From Azorinus chamasolen (lineage: Eukaryota > Mollusca > Bivalvia > Cardiida > Solecurtidae), in assembly GCA_963576725.1 (NCBI GenBank), contig OY755243.1, positions 42,889,243 to 42,953,242 of the forward strand: a DNA stretch of 64,000 bases. The letters run 5' to 3'. Below are positions 23,385 to 33,989 of this stretch, one piece after another; within the stretch, counting starts at the first letter, position 1; each line of letters opens with the position of its first letter. The translations under genes and the position numbers were made by a program. Under the pieces are notes generated by a model. The model was not told the DNA's origin and did no database searches. It saw only the letters and a program-made list of their open reading frames with translations.

Positions 23385-23805
23385 GGCTCATTTGCAATCA
23401 TAGTAGACTACGATCACACGATTCTTATAGGAGCCATATGATCAGGGTTTATCTGTTTGCTCATGGAGTGATATACATCTACAGTAAAACCTCGATTATT
23501 CGAATTTTCGGTATAGAAGAATTTAGATCCTTTTAGGCAGGTGGCTGCTTAATGCATGGTGAAAGTCATGCAGAAAGCTCCTAGAGGAGCTTTCTGCATG
23601 ACTTTCACCATGCATTAAGCTGCCACCTGTCTTAAAGATCGATACTAATACGTATTTTAGTGTTCGAATAATCGAAGTTTTACTGTATTTATAAGTTCTG
23701 CCCAAGCTAAAACGTTCAGTGTTTATATGCGATAATAAACTATCATCTAATTCATATTCATAATGACATTATTTCTTACATAAATAATCAGTAGATAAAG
23801 GGTCA
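23385..23805. mobile_element. Family A MITE interrupted by a family T MITE
   Basis: Family A sequence (tttgctcatggagtgatata) is broken at 23480 and resumes at 23688, ending tagataaagggtcaag. Confidence 0.5.
23480..23687. mobile_element. Family T subfamily MITE with almost perfect hairpin
   Basis: TA flanks, ends CAGTAAAACCTCGATTATTC and inverse. From 23536 to 23634 the two arms pair almost without mismatch around ctcctagaggag (46-bp arms). Confidence 0.85.
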
Positions 23806-23883
23806 AGCATCCTCCATGATTTTAACCTTTCTTATGCTAAGTGCAACCTTACTCGCCATTTTGACCTTTGGTCAATAGTTTCT

Positions 23884-24053
23884 TTAACTCATTCCCTCAT
23901 ATTGACGACTTTTGACGACTCTATAAAAAGCCACTTTGTGAAACAATTGTGATTCTATTTATCACATTGTTTTCAAGCTACAAAATTCTAAAAAAGTTCC
24001 CTACACTCCTTTTCGGTGGATTTATTAAAAAAGGTTGGGTCTAAAATGGTTAA
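23884..24053. mobile_element. Family B MITE
   Basis: TTAA at both ends, left TTAACTCATTCCCTCATATT, ctatttatcacattgttttc interior, right gggtctaaaatggttaa. One hairpin arm is missing. Confidence 0.65.
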
Positions 24054-24180
24054 AGTTCGACCGAATCGGGTGAAAGTAAAATCTGTAACGAATCAAAGTT
24101 TTAGCAAACTTCCATTTTGTTTAAGCATGAGAAGGGTTAGAACAACATTGTTTATTCACTGGTATAGAGAGGTTTCACTG

Positions 24181-24389
24181 TGCAGTAGACCTTGTCCTAA
24201 GCGGCCATTCATTTATTGACAATAGGAGTCTTAAAAAGTAGATGGCTGCTTCATGCAGGACAAAACTAATGCAGAAAGCTACTATAGGAGCTTTCTGTAT
24301 TACTTTTGACTTGCATCAAGCTACCACCTGTCTTATAGACCTATAATTAGATTTCTTTTTGGTGGCCGCTTAACATAGGTTCTACTGTA
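24181..24389. mobile_element. Family T MITE
   Basis: Left CAGTAGACCTTGTCCTAAGC, right taacataggttctactgTA. Hairpin centred on gctactataggagc. It abuts a decayed right end (gaggtttcactg) of another copy. Confidence 0.7.
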
Positions 24390-24802
24390 TGCCCTTCCAT
24401 CGGCAAGGCGAAACTGATCAGACTTAACATAGAGTTGATCCTGATCAGAAGTGAACACATATTTGTCTGATGTTGATCCAAACTGTTTTTCTTTTTGATC
24501 TCTGACAATTGCTTAATGCATGGATAAAACAGTTGAAATGAAAAATTTAAGAAATTAACAGAAGACAATTTGGAAACAGACGACACTTTTCTCGCTGTTA
24601 TGCGGGTATCTTTATATCAGTTATCAGAGGACGTACGGATGTCTCCCATGATAACACCATGTAGTATATACACGTAAATAGCTCACTGGGAAGTGACAAT
24701 ATGGACACTTCTTACCCAATGATAATACAAATGTCAGTATTCAACGTAGTGACGATCTGGATTTAATCATTGTATTTAAAACAATATGGATATAATAACA
24801 GC

Positions 24803-25032
24803 TTAACCCTTTGAATGCAGGGTACGAATGTATTAGTATTTTCAAATAGTGTAGACTCAGACCAATTGGCTCAAGAGAAGGAGCCCTCTGATATGGATCT
24901 GCATTGTTCAATTTGCACTGGGTCTTTCATTCAAATTTCTCTTGCAAAATATACAGTTTTTTACAGAATGGACTCTGTTGTTAAATAATGATGGACCATT
25001 CCACTTTGAAAAAATCAGCATTCAAAGGGTAA
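24803..25032. mobile_element. Family D-like TTAA MITE with long termini
   Basis: TTAACCCTTTGAATGCAG at left and cagcattcaaagggtaa at right form inverted termini. Hairpin arm aatagtgtagactcagacca with ggctcaagagaaggagcc. Confidence 0.7.
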
Positions 25033-25331
25033 AGAAAGTGAAACTGTTTCACCTCCATATTTCTTTATTACTAATTGGCTGTGCAGTTTTCGGGACGGCA
25101 AGTGACTAACAGCACACATCTTAAAGTATAACATTTGACAATATTTTGAATGCTAGTTATTTTGGACACATACCTATAGCTGAGCAGTAGGTCTAGTGTT
25201 TATTTACTATTGACCGAAGGCCGGGGACTATTTTCTGCATCAGATAAAACGATGATGACATTGGCCAAAGTACTGCCGGGGTTCTAGGAAGGAAGAGTGA
25301 ATATTATTAATATCTACCTATACTCCCACAG

Positions 25332-25372
25332 TTTGCATACACCGGTGACATTAACTAATTACACCATGACCG
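25332..25372 (+). CDS. Possible exon of the membrane-protein gene
   Basis: A pyrimidine-rich acceptor (ctacctatactcccacag) and a consensus donor (ccg|gtaagt) bound 41 nt. In the one frame without a stop (phase 2 start) it reads LHTPVTLTNYTMT and ends in phase 1, joining by GCT to the Ser/Thr-rich exon at 26532. It carries an NYT glycosylation sequon and is Thr-rich like the following exons. Alternatively the internal ATG (caccATGACC) is a translation start and the exon is mostly 5'UTR; no signal peptide would then exist, so I prefer an internal exon. Upstream exons, including the signal peptide, were not found. Confidence 0.35.
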
Positions 25373-25599
25373 GTAAGTACAAGTTAAACCCTTCAGTCAC
25401 TGTTAAAATGTCTACTTAAATTTGGATCTGGTGCAATTTTGACAACTTCGGATTTGAAGCTTTTTAAGTGCCTGACCCGAACCGTGTGAGAAGCTAATGA
25501 TTAAGTGTCATGCACACGTTTTTAGAAATCATTGACCAATTGTCAAACAGCTTGTCACCCTGTATTAAGCTGTTAAATGAAAGATAATGACACTTTTTT

Positions 25600-25850
25600 G
25601 AGTTTATAATGATACGTATTTGTGTTTATTTGAGCTGATAATAAATATACTTTTTGAGTTTATTTGAGTTTATAATGATACTTATTTGAGTTTATTTGAA
25701 TTGGTGATGATATTTATTTGCGTTTATTTGAGTTTATAATGATACTTAAATGAGTTTATTTGTGTTTATAGTGAGACTTATGTGAAATAATTCGAGTTTA
25801 TACCTATATATTTATTTGAGTTTATAATGCTACTTATTTGAATTAACAGA
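25600..25850. repeat. Imperfect AT-rich tandem repeat
   Basis: Repeated gagtttataatgatacttat and tttgagtttatttga segments in irregular order. Confidence 0.7.
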
Positions 25851-25930
25851 CGAATGACTAATACCCGTTTGAATCTTGTTTGTTTGTTTATCTATTTGTT
25901 TATTATTCGCTGTGTCCTTTGTCGGATGAA

Positions 25931-26090
25931 TATAGCAGAACCTGTCCTAAGCTGTCATTCATTTATTGAAAAAGCATGTGGTTGCTTAATGCAGGGCAAA
26001 GGTATATAGGAGCTTTCGGCATAACCTTTGGCCTGCATTAAGCTACTACTTGCCATAATTAGATGACCACTTAACACAGGTTCTGATGTA
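25931..26090. mobile_element. Family T MITE
   Basis: Left tagcagaacctgtcctaagc, right aacacaggttctgatgta. Hairpin centre tatataggagc. Confidence 0.6.
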
Positions 26091-26099
26091 TAAGTGTAA

Positions 26100-26450
26100 G
26101 CAATATTTAAACATGAAAATTAACTAGCTGCATTTTTATAATAGCATATGAACACTGGAAACTTAAGCTTTGACAGAAACTGTAGTATTTGGTCTTCCAT
26201 AGAAACAGAGCAGACTCTAACATGCGTCCCTATCAGATAACTGCTTAATCGACTAAATGGAACAGGAATGGGGTTGTGCATTTTAAATAATGAGCGGCAC
26301 ATGAATACAAGAACATAGCTATGGTAGAAACTGTACAATTAGGTCTACATTGTGCCATTAGCAAACAAAACACACTATCATCATACAGCTTCTACAAGTA
26401 TTTATCTAGTCTAGACCTAGTTCTATTCTGTTTACAAAGGCGAAGAAAAT
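26100..26450. mobile_element. Two decayed family A MITE remnants
   Basis: ttataatagcatatgaacac and cagaaactgtagtatttggt, then a second ggcacatgaatacaagaaca copy with ccattagcaaacaaaacaca. Ends are lost. Confidence 0.4.
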
Positions 26451-26531
26451 GCTTTTCTAACAAGTAAAGGTTCGCATTCATTAACATCTCATGTTTCTTG
26501 CGCTTTCATTCTATGCATATTTGTTTGACAG

Positions 26532-26720
26532 CTATAACCCGTAATACATCGGGCACAACGGTATATAGTACAATTGAACCTATCACTTCCGATCACGAAA
26601 CAACTAGGCTGCACATCACGACTGCAGGGACGTCAACACTGGTAACTACGGAACCTGTAACCAACACGACTAGAAACAACTCGGTTATCTCGACAACATA
26701 TTCTATTCCGACTTCTGGTG
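26532..26720 (+). CDS. Ser/Thr-rich mucin-like extracellular exon
   Basis: The acceptor tttgtttgacag and donor ggtg|gtaaaa bound 189 nt, exactly 63 codons in phase 1-1. The frame has no stop and encodes an extracellular stalk: about 40% Ser+Thr, several NxS/T sequons (NTS, NTT, NNS) and no hydrophobic core. This is the composition of O-glycosylated mucin-like stalks; glycosylation is inferred. Its final G joins to AA of the 32861 exon (GAA, Glu) or directly to GC of the transmembrane exon (Gly). Phase 1-1 exons can be skipped or duplicated without a frameshift, so splice variants of stalk length are possible. The 5' part of the gene is not identified with certainty. Confidence 0.65.
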
Positions 26721-26828
26721 GTAAAACTGCACTATTCTATTGTTCATTTAATTACTCTAAAGCGGGATACTAGTGTATCGTCATTTGCAAACAATGTAGA
26801 CTCAGATCGCATATTATACCCTTTAATA

Positions 26829-27036
26829 TCGTTAACACTTTATTCCACAGAGACGCATTTTGGCACCATTGCAAACAGAGCATACGCAGATCAGACGCAT
26901 CATGAATTGTCCATCTTATTAGGGTCTACTCTGCGCGCGTATGAAATAACATAGATTTATTTCTATAATTTGTGTTATGGTACACAAATCACTAGTTCAA
27001 TATGTCATTATAAAAACTCCGATGATTAATTAGGGT
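26829..27036. mobile_element. Family A MITE (reverse type), decayed
   Basis: ttaacactttattccacaga, cattgcaaacagagcatacg, gggtctactctgcgc, then tcattataaaaactccgatg. Right end missing. Confidence 0.55.
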
Positions 27037-27438
27037 TTCGGCTTTTGCCGAAATCCTTATAAAATGGATTGCGACTCAAACTATGGCGGAAAACCCTATT
27101 GCACGAGCGCTACCTAGTGGGAACCCCCCTAAGAGAATACGCGCATGTGCAGTGCTGTTTACAATCCGGTTCCGGAATCTTACAAAATATTTATAATGAA
27201 ATATGGAAGGTGGATCCATTAGCAAACAGAGCAGACCCTGAATCTATGGGAGCGAGCTGTCTGATCTGGGTCGAATCTATTTGCAGATGCATGAAAACAA
27301 GTTTATATGGGGAAATTAAGGCTTAAATAGACTTCTTCTGTTCTTTACGTCCTTTACAGTATAAAGGTTACAGCGCACTGGTGGTCAGTAGTGCAGGGCA
27401 ACTGTTACATCATGCTAAAATCTCTAGAGGTCATACGC

Positions 27439-27625
27439 TTAACTCTTTGCACGCTAGCGGCGAAACTGTGATTACCTATGCAAACAGTTTGGATCCAGAT
27501 GAGAGGCCACATAAGTCTGCGTCTCATCAGGATCCAAACTGTTTGTCATCTTGATCATATTTTTGCATAAAATGAAAGAAAGTTTATTGAAGAATTGAAG
27601 CAGACGTCAATTGTTCAATGTACGT
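27439..27625. mobile_element. Family C MITE
   Basis: TTAACTCTTTGCACGC, gattacctatgcaaacagtt, near-perfect hairpin around ggccacataagtctgc, tail with gcagacgtcaa. The right end blurs into ttatagtatc repeats. Confidence 0.65.
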
Positions 27626-28551
27626 GTCAGGCTTATAGTAACTTATAGTATCTTATAGTGTCTTATAGTATCTTATAGTAATGTATGTAATTTATTTCTA
27701 ATTCATATCATTTATTTCTATGACGCCGGTTACTGATCAGGGTCTGTAGTGTTTACTACAGCACTAACTGTAATTTGCATGTATGACTATAATTTATTTT
27801 TAATTATATAATTTATTGATATACTTGTTACATGTATGATGCTGCAAATAGCAAAGACCCTGGCCAGTTGTGGTAACTGATCGGGGTATGTATTGTTTGC
27901 AGCACAGACTCACAAATTGACCCTGAACAGACTCACACTCGCAGTCTCCTCAGGAAGAAGTAAGAAAATACAACACAATCACACAAAAAGACAAGGTATA
28001 GGCATGGATAAACTATTAAGGGTCTTTTCTGTTTGCAAAAGCACAGAAAGGCTTATTTTGCTCAGACAAATTGTACCCGATATGGAACCCTGAAATCGTC
28101 TTCACTATATAATATAAAGTGAAACAATATTATGTGTCTAACAACCCATATACCAATGGGAGGTTTTACTTCAAATTTCACCCATGATAAGCTGTCAACC
28201 TTAATGTGAAGATTTTCTTAAAGAATGTAATTATTGCTCTGACCATTTTACCAGAGTTATGACACAAAGTGGCAAGTTGAGCTATTGGAATCGCACTGTG
28301 TGTGACATGTTCATAAAAAAATTCTTTAAATGTCTTCCAAACTACTGACATGATTTTCAGAAAAATCCACAGCAAAAAATCAATATAATAAATATATATT
28401 ATGTCCGAAACCTTCAGTACTGTCAGTACTTTGATATATGTACTATAGTAGGAGTGGCTGTAAAAAGGTCAAACTATATTTCTACATATTTCTCGTGACT
28501 GAAACCTGGGTCCATTTTAGTATAATTTCTATGTGATTTTGTGGCTACACT
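27626..28551. other. Intron, nothing firm
   Basis: Short cttatagta repeats at 27630-27690, family D-like scraps (ctggccagttgtggtaactg) and AT-rich sequence. Within the intron between the two stalk exons. Confidence 0.4.
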
Positions 28552-29438
28552 GAAACCTCTATACAACGGCTAATGTAACATCTAAAAACCGATCAACGTA
28601 ACCTCTATACAACGGTCAATGTAACCTCTATACACCGGCTAATGTAACATCTAAACACCGATCAACGTAACCTCTATACAACGGTCAATGTAACCTCTAT
28701 ACACCGGCTAATGTAACCTCTAAACACCGATCAATGTAACCTCTATACAACGGTCAATGTAGCCTCTAAATACCAGTCAATGTAACGTCCTTACACCGGT
28801 CAATGTAACATCTAAACACCAATCAATGTAACCTCTATAAACCGGTCAATATAATTTCTAAATACAGGTTAATGTAACCCCTATACACCGGTCAATGTAA
28901 CATCTAAACTTCGGTCAATGTAACCTCTATAAACCGGTCAATGGTACCTCTAAATACCGGTCAATGTAACCCCTATTCACCGGTCAATATAACATCTAAA
29001 TGCCGATCAATGTAACCTCTATAAACCGGTCAATTTATCTCTAAATACCGGCCAATGTAACCTCTATACACCGGTCAATGTAACCTCTAAACACCGGTCA
29101 ATGTAACCTCTATACATCGGTCTTAACACCGGTCAGTGTAATATCTATACTCCAGTCCATGTAAAATCTATACACATGTCAATGTAACCTCTATATACCG
29201 ATCAATGTAACCTCTATGCATCGGTCAGTGAAACCTCTTAAAATCGGTCAGTGTAATATATATATACACAGTCAATGTAGCATCTATACACGTGTCAATA
29301 TAACCTCTATATACCGATCAATGTAACCTCTATACACTGGTATATGTAAGGTATACACACCGGTCTGTGTAACCTCTATACATCGATCAATGTAACTTCT
29401 ATACATCGATCAATCTAACTTCTATACACTGTTTAATG
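28552..29438. repeat. 23-bp minisatellite, about 38 copies
   Basis: Consensus taacctctatacaccggtca plus atg. Copies vary by 10-25%. The first unit reads TACACTGAAACCTCTATAC, very like the end of a family T MITE, with the acggc that follows the family T terminus. Confidence 0.95.
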
Positions 29439-29441
29439 TAG

Positions 29442-29545
29442 CAATCAGAGCAGATATTGATCAGACGGCTCCTATATTAGCCGTCTGATCTGTCTCTATT
29501 CTGTTTGCAAATGTGGCAAAATGCGTCAAAAATGTCTCTTTACCA
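29442..29545. mobile_element. Family A hairpin remnant
   Basis: gatcagacggctcctatatt...agccgtctgatctgtctcta followed by ctgtttgcaaatgtggc. Ends lost. Confidence 0.5.
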
Positions 29546-29889
29546 GGTAAATCTATAGAGGGGCGCTACTGTATTTCATTAAGATATGCAAATGTGACTA
29601 GCTTCCATTTGTCTCGGGTCATATGTCAAGTTTTGTTTGGAATGTGCAATGAGTCTTACATGAATGTTAGCTTTCTCTTTCCTTTGTCAACATACTTGAT
29701 TCAAAGGGGGTAACTATCACCAGGATTGTATACTGTTTTATTATATGATTGTAGTTTAGAAAGAAAATATGTTGGATATAGACAAACAAAAAATATGACG
29801 ATTTTGTTGAAATTGTTGACAACAAACACGCAGTTAACAAACAACTGATTGCACATATCACAACTGATTAAGCTAATCTTGCTCTGATA

Positions 29890-29957
29890 GGCATTTGCAG
29901 ACAGCTTCTACCCAGAGGAGTAACTCTGCGTCTCATCAGGATCCAAACTGTTTTACA
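29890..29957. repeat. Family C hairpin, decayed
   Basis: gcagacagcttctacccaga and gcgtctcatcaggatccaaa around ggagtaactctg. Confidence 0.5.
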
Positions 29958-30245
29958 CTCAGTAGTTTCTCAAAAGCTTAAACAAATCAGAACGTTCAGC
30001 AGATCAGAGTTTGAACGGACGGTATTTTTTCAGCATGAGAAGGTATAAATAACATTGATGTAGTATGTGACACCATGTACGACGTTCATTTATCTTGTAC
30101 ATCAACAGATAACACTGAAAACCTGCACTTATGTCGATAACAAACACATGCTCAGATGTCGATAACAAACGCATTCTCCGATGATATACAAAGTCATTTT
30201 TTTTATAAAAAGTCATTGACATGCTTAAAATGTTGACGAAAAATG

Positions 30246-30478
30246 TAACCCTTACCTCCATGAATATTCATGTAAGAAATAATGACGTCATGAATATTAA
30301 TTAGATTAATGTGTAGTTATAGCACATAGTAATTCTTGGTCATGGCAGAACATGTAGAATCATATCTATATTATATCATAAGCAAACAAAGTAGTCCCGG
30401 CTCCTATAGGAGCCGTCTGACCTGGGTCTACTCTTTTTGCAAAGGCGTAGAAAGGCGTATTTATGGAGTAAACGGTTA
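30246..30478. mobile_element. Family A MITE
   Basis: Left taacccttacctccatgaat, aataatgacgtcatgaatat interior, centre GCTCCTATAGGAGC at 30400-30413, right ggagtaaacggtta. Confidence 0.75.
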
Positions 30479-30984
30479 TACATATCGGTATTATGAAACA
30501 CTTTTGCGAGTAAGAGAGTCAACAGATTGTGTAAATTAATAATTATATTTCGAGTCAATCTCTGTGCTGCATTTGGCCCCACCTGAATTAGCATATTGGG
30601 TCTATATTTGAGACATAGGCTCAAAGGCTACAAATTTAGATACTATTGTAAGATGACCAATTTTAAAAACACATTAGTAACAAAATGCACAGTAAGCATC
30701 CTTCTTTCATAATTATGCATGCAGTGCATATTTTAGACAAATGCACAGAAATGTTGAATTTACAAAATATTTAAAATGCCATCTATAAAATGTTAGTGAA
30801 TATGGGCCTAGGTCCCGGTGTTATAAAACTTTCTGCTTGAGTATGAGTTTAATCTCAAATATTTGACCAATCAGATACTTGAGAATGGATTAAGATTCAA
30901 TTCAGATGTTTAATAAACTTGGGGTCTGGGCCCTAATGTGTCTGACAGCCTGATTCAGTTGTCGAAAAGAAAGACAGTAATATG

Positions 30985-31193
30985 TACAGCAGAAACCCTC
31001 TAATGCGACCACTTAATGAATAAACATACCTGTCTTTATAAGAAGGTGGTTGCTTAATGCAGGACAAAAGTAATGCAGAAATCTCCTCTAGGAGCTTTCT
31101 GCATTATTTTTGTCCTGCATTAAGCTACCGCCCGTCTCTACCAGCCAGAATTATACTTCTTTTGGGCGGTCGCATTAGCGTGGTTTTACTGCC
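30985..31193. mobile_element. Family T MITE
   Basis: TACAGCAGAAACCCTCTAAT at left; cattagcgtggttttactg at right. Hairpin 31045-31132 around tcctctaggagc. Confidence 0.75.
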
Positions 31194-31661
31194 CTTTGAA
31201 AATTATAGCCGGCGAAAACCTTTACAATCGAAATTTACTGTTTAACCCATTACATGATAAAGACGCAGTTTGAAGCTTTGGCAAACAGAATAGAATGAGA
31301 TCAGACAGCTCCTATAGGGGCCATCATATCAGGATCTGCTCTGTTTAATTATGAAATGATATAGATCTGTATATGAGTTTCTAATCACAACACTAAAAGT
31401 GTTTTACCTCACTAACAGTTTCGTCCACTACTGTGGACATCCTCAGAGCTACTGTCTATTTGGCGTACGCTCGGCTGGGCACAGAATTCCCCGTCAATCT
31501 CCGGTAGATTGACGAAAACGGGATCGTAAATCCTCGAGAGGTAAGTCCCTTGGTCCCGGTTCATGACCGCTGGTTGCATACGTATGTGTATCGCTTATTT
31601 GATGTTAACGAGTTTCCAGTCCCCTTCCCTGTCAACTATTTTGGCGCCCTCCCAGTCTATT

Positions 31662-31925
31662 TCATGGTTTCACTGTTTTGGTTGTCCGTAATAGCACCTT
31701 TTTCATATGTAATTTCTGAAAGTTTTCTCGTCGCTCTTGTGTATATGATGGTGGCTCTGTGTTCACAGTCTTTATGGTGTTCCCAAGGCGTGTCCCAAAC
31801 TTCCTACCTGACTCCCCAATATACACTTTGGTACAGTTCTTACAAGGGATTTTATACACAACTTCTGATCTATTCGCAATGTCTTGTTTATCTTTTGGAT
31901 GTAAAATCACATTCCTAATAGTCTG
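31662..31925 (-). pseudogene. GIY-YIG endonuclease domain of a Penelope-like element (partial)
   Basis: Minus-strand frame containing HPKDKQDIANRSEVVYKIPC, then KNCTKVYIGESGRKFGTRL. VVY and YIG are the GIY-YIG motif pair, with CxxC between them, the arrangement known in Penelope-like nucleases; R and the downstream region fit the first helix. The frame ends early and runs into a shifted one, so the nuclease C-terminal half is broken. It would have nicked target DNA for retrotransposition. Confidence 0.8.
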
Positions 31926-32141
31926 GTGGGGTTTCGTGGCCGTGTTGATTGTGTTTTCTTAATACATGTACTCTGTTTACACTTTCTGACAGGCCCTTGA
32001 GGTAGGGGATCGTGACGAGCCCTCATGTCCACTGATCTTTGTCTATTTTCCTTTTTGTTTGCTACTACACTTCTCTATCATGTCTTTTATTTGTTCTTTT
32101 ACATAGGATATTCACATTGTGCCAATGCCTTCTGGATATAA

Positions 32142-32404
32142 CTTTCCTCAATCAGTTTTCCTGCCTTGTTCCTCTGTGACCAAGTTGGAACACCTGTCAA
32201 GTTTGGTTCTAATTACACTTAGTTTATGCTGTAATGGATGGTGGGAGGAGAACTTCAGGTATTGGTATGCATGGGGTTTCTTGTGGTACACTAGTAACTT
32301 AACCGTCCCATCCGGCTTTCTGGTAATCAAAGTGTCCAGAATGGTTATAGCTTCATTGCACTCTTCTTCATGAGAAAATTTGATATTCCCGGTTTCATCG
32401 ACAG
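32142..32404 (-). pseudogene. Reverse transcriptase C-terminal remnant of the Penelope-like element
   Basis: Minus-strand frame with IKFSHEEECNEAITILDTL, then ITRKPDGTVKLLVYHKKPHA and HHPLQHKLSVIRTKLDR. These are the segments following the catalytic core in Penelope-like RTs (the SHHPL..K..V..TL.DR block). The YADD box and upstream palm are absent; the frame begins right at the inverted terminal repeat. A ~230-bp linker with frameshifts separates it from the GIY-YIG domain. Confidence 0.75.
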
Positions 32405-32860
32405 TATTTTTCGGAGATTGACGGAAAGTCCCGTGTTCAGCCGAGCGTACGCCAAATAGACAGTAGCTCTGGGGATGTCCACAGTAGTGGACGAAACTGT
32501 TAGTGAGGTAAAAACATTTTTAATAGTGTTGTGGTTTAAATAAACTCATATATAATGGAATTACCAACACAATGAACACTTTCAAGGATATAGATCTGAT
32601 TATACAGTTTCTGTTATGGCCAAATTTCCCCGTCTTCGTATGCCATTATAAAAACAGTTTACAGACAGAGTTTCTTGTACTTTTTACTGCACACGATTAA
32701 AGTTAGCACCATGCACGCGAAATATTTCGCTGCCATTTATCCTGTCAGCATCTCGATCCAAACTGTTTGCAAAAGTGATAAAAAGGCGATGGCGGCGAAA
32801 TATTTAAATTTTTCGAATGCTACAAGTTTTCATACATGCTTATTTTTGTACTGTTTTTAG

Positions 32861-32923
32861 AACCAAGCCTCACGACTCTCCAGCCAGTATCAACGTCCAC
32901 GTCTTGTACCTCCCCGTGGAAAG
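32861..32923 (+). CDS. Short Ser/Thr-rich stalk exon
   Basis: Acceptor gtactgtttttag and donor aaag|gtatct bound 63 nt, 21 codons in phase 1-1. With Glu formed across the upstream junction the peptide is PSLTTLQPVSTSTSCTSPWK, Ser/Thr/Pro-rich with one Cys. It fits between the 26532-26720 stalk exon and the transmembrane exon, and the phases agree at both ends. Like the upstream exon it could be skipped without a frameshift. It lies just outside recognised MITEs, which fill both flanking introns. Confidence 0.6.
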
Positions 32924-32949
32924 GTATCTTTATCTTTATATATAATCTA

Positions 32950-33150
32950 TATTGTAAAATCCCTGTAAAGCGACACCTTAATGAATATATATAAACACAT
33001 GTAGGTGTTTTAAAAGCAGGTGTGTTGCTTACAAATTAGGACGAGAGTAATGCTCCTACAGGAGCTTTCTGCTTATCTTTCGTCCTGCATTAAGCTACCA
33101 CCTGCCTGTAAGACACAGAATTCAACTTCAAGGGGTGTTAACATATTACA
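32950..33150. mobile_element. Family T MITE, decayed ends
   Basis: ttgtaaaatccctgtaaagc at left, hairpin aggacgagagtaatgctcct...tctttcgtcctgcattaagc, right end eroded. Confidence 0.55.
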
Positions 33151-33266
33151 TAAAACAGCTTGTAAGAACATTAATACAATGCATTATTTAGACTACATGT
33201 GAGGTACAAATGTAAAATGATACGACACAGTGTCTTAGATCCCTCCGTAGGTGCATCCCGTATTGA

Positions 33267-33405
33267 AATAGTCCCGGAGTTCCATATTGTAATAAATAGT
33301 TCCGGAGTTCCATATTGTAATAAATAGTTCCGGAGTTCCATATTGTAATAAATAGTTCCGGAGTTCCATATTGCAATAAATAGTTCCGGAGTCTCGTATT
33401 GTTAT
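33267..33405. repeat. 28-bp tandem repeat, about 5 copies
   Basis: Unit ttccggagttccatattgta plus ataaatag. Outer copies are slightly diverged. Confidence 0.95.
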
Positions 33406-33467
33406 AACCGAACTAAATAGACAAATACACATCTAACCAGGCGTTAGAATTAGTAGCATAGTCAGTC

Positions 33468-33622
33468 TTCCAGACACATGACAGCTTAATGCATGTTGAA
33501 AGTCATATAGAAAGCTTTCTGTACGACCTCCACCCTGCATTAAGTAATGCATAAAGTAATTAACTTAAGAAAACACCTAAAATGCCTCTAATAAAATGCC
33601 GATTTAGAGAGAGTTTCACTGT
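33468..33622. mobile_element. Family T MITE, partial
   Basis: acagcttaatgcatgttgaaagtcatatagaaagctttct hairpin region (two pieces) and a gagagagtttcactgta right end. Confidence 0.5.
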
Positions 33623-33719
33623 ATTTCTCAATGAAAAATAAAAAAAAAATACAAACAAAAGAAAATAGACACAATACATAGACAAGATATTTTAGTAAAG
33701 TACATAGACAGCAAACACA

Positions 33720-33930
33720 AGCTAACTCTTACCCCGCCGTGAAAAAATTAATGGCGGCTTAAAATTGGAGCGAGGGGATTGACTACTTCCGATTCAAGCA
33801 AGCGTTTGACAAACTATTGCCCGAGTATGAAACATAGTGGATCCTGATGAGACACAAAGTTACAGGCCTCTCATATGGAGCCAAGCTGTATGCAAATGAA
33901 AATTTAGTCGGGCATAACGGGATAAGGGAT
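33720..33930. mobile_element. Family C MITE, decayed
   Basis: ttaccccgccgtg left, hairpin tggatcctgatgagacacaa...ctctcatatggagcca, right gcataacgggataagg. Confidence 0.4.
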
Positions 33931-33989
33931 AAATAATAAAACTTAGCTCGTTGTGATTAAAAGCGTATATAGTGGCATGTTTATTTCAG

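Larger units (their letters stand above)
31370..32586 (-). mobile_element. Truncated Penelope-like element with inverted terminal repeats
   Basis: The insert is flanked by a 12-bp direct repeat, gatatagatctg (31358-31369 and 32587-32598). Inverted copies of a ~140-bp terminal sequence lie at 31370-31515 and 32404-32553 (shared ggcgtacgctcggctg, gtccactactgtggacatcc). Between them the minus strand has the end of an RT domain followed by a GIY-YIG nuclease. Penelope-like elements are known for RT plus GIY-YIG, for terminal repeats in either orientation and for variable target duplications, and all three are seen here. The catalytic RT core is deleted. Confidence 0.85.
31242..32670. mobile_element. 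Family A MITE split by a Penelope-like element
   Basis: TTAACCCATTACATGATAAA and a full hairpin (agacagctcctataggggcc) at left. The usual gatatagatctgattctac segment is interrupted after gatatagatctg and resumes at 32587 with the same 12 bp, then cagtttctgttatggccaaa. Confidence 0.75.
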
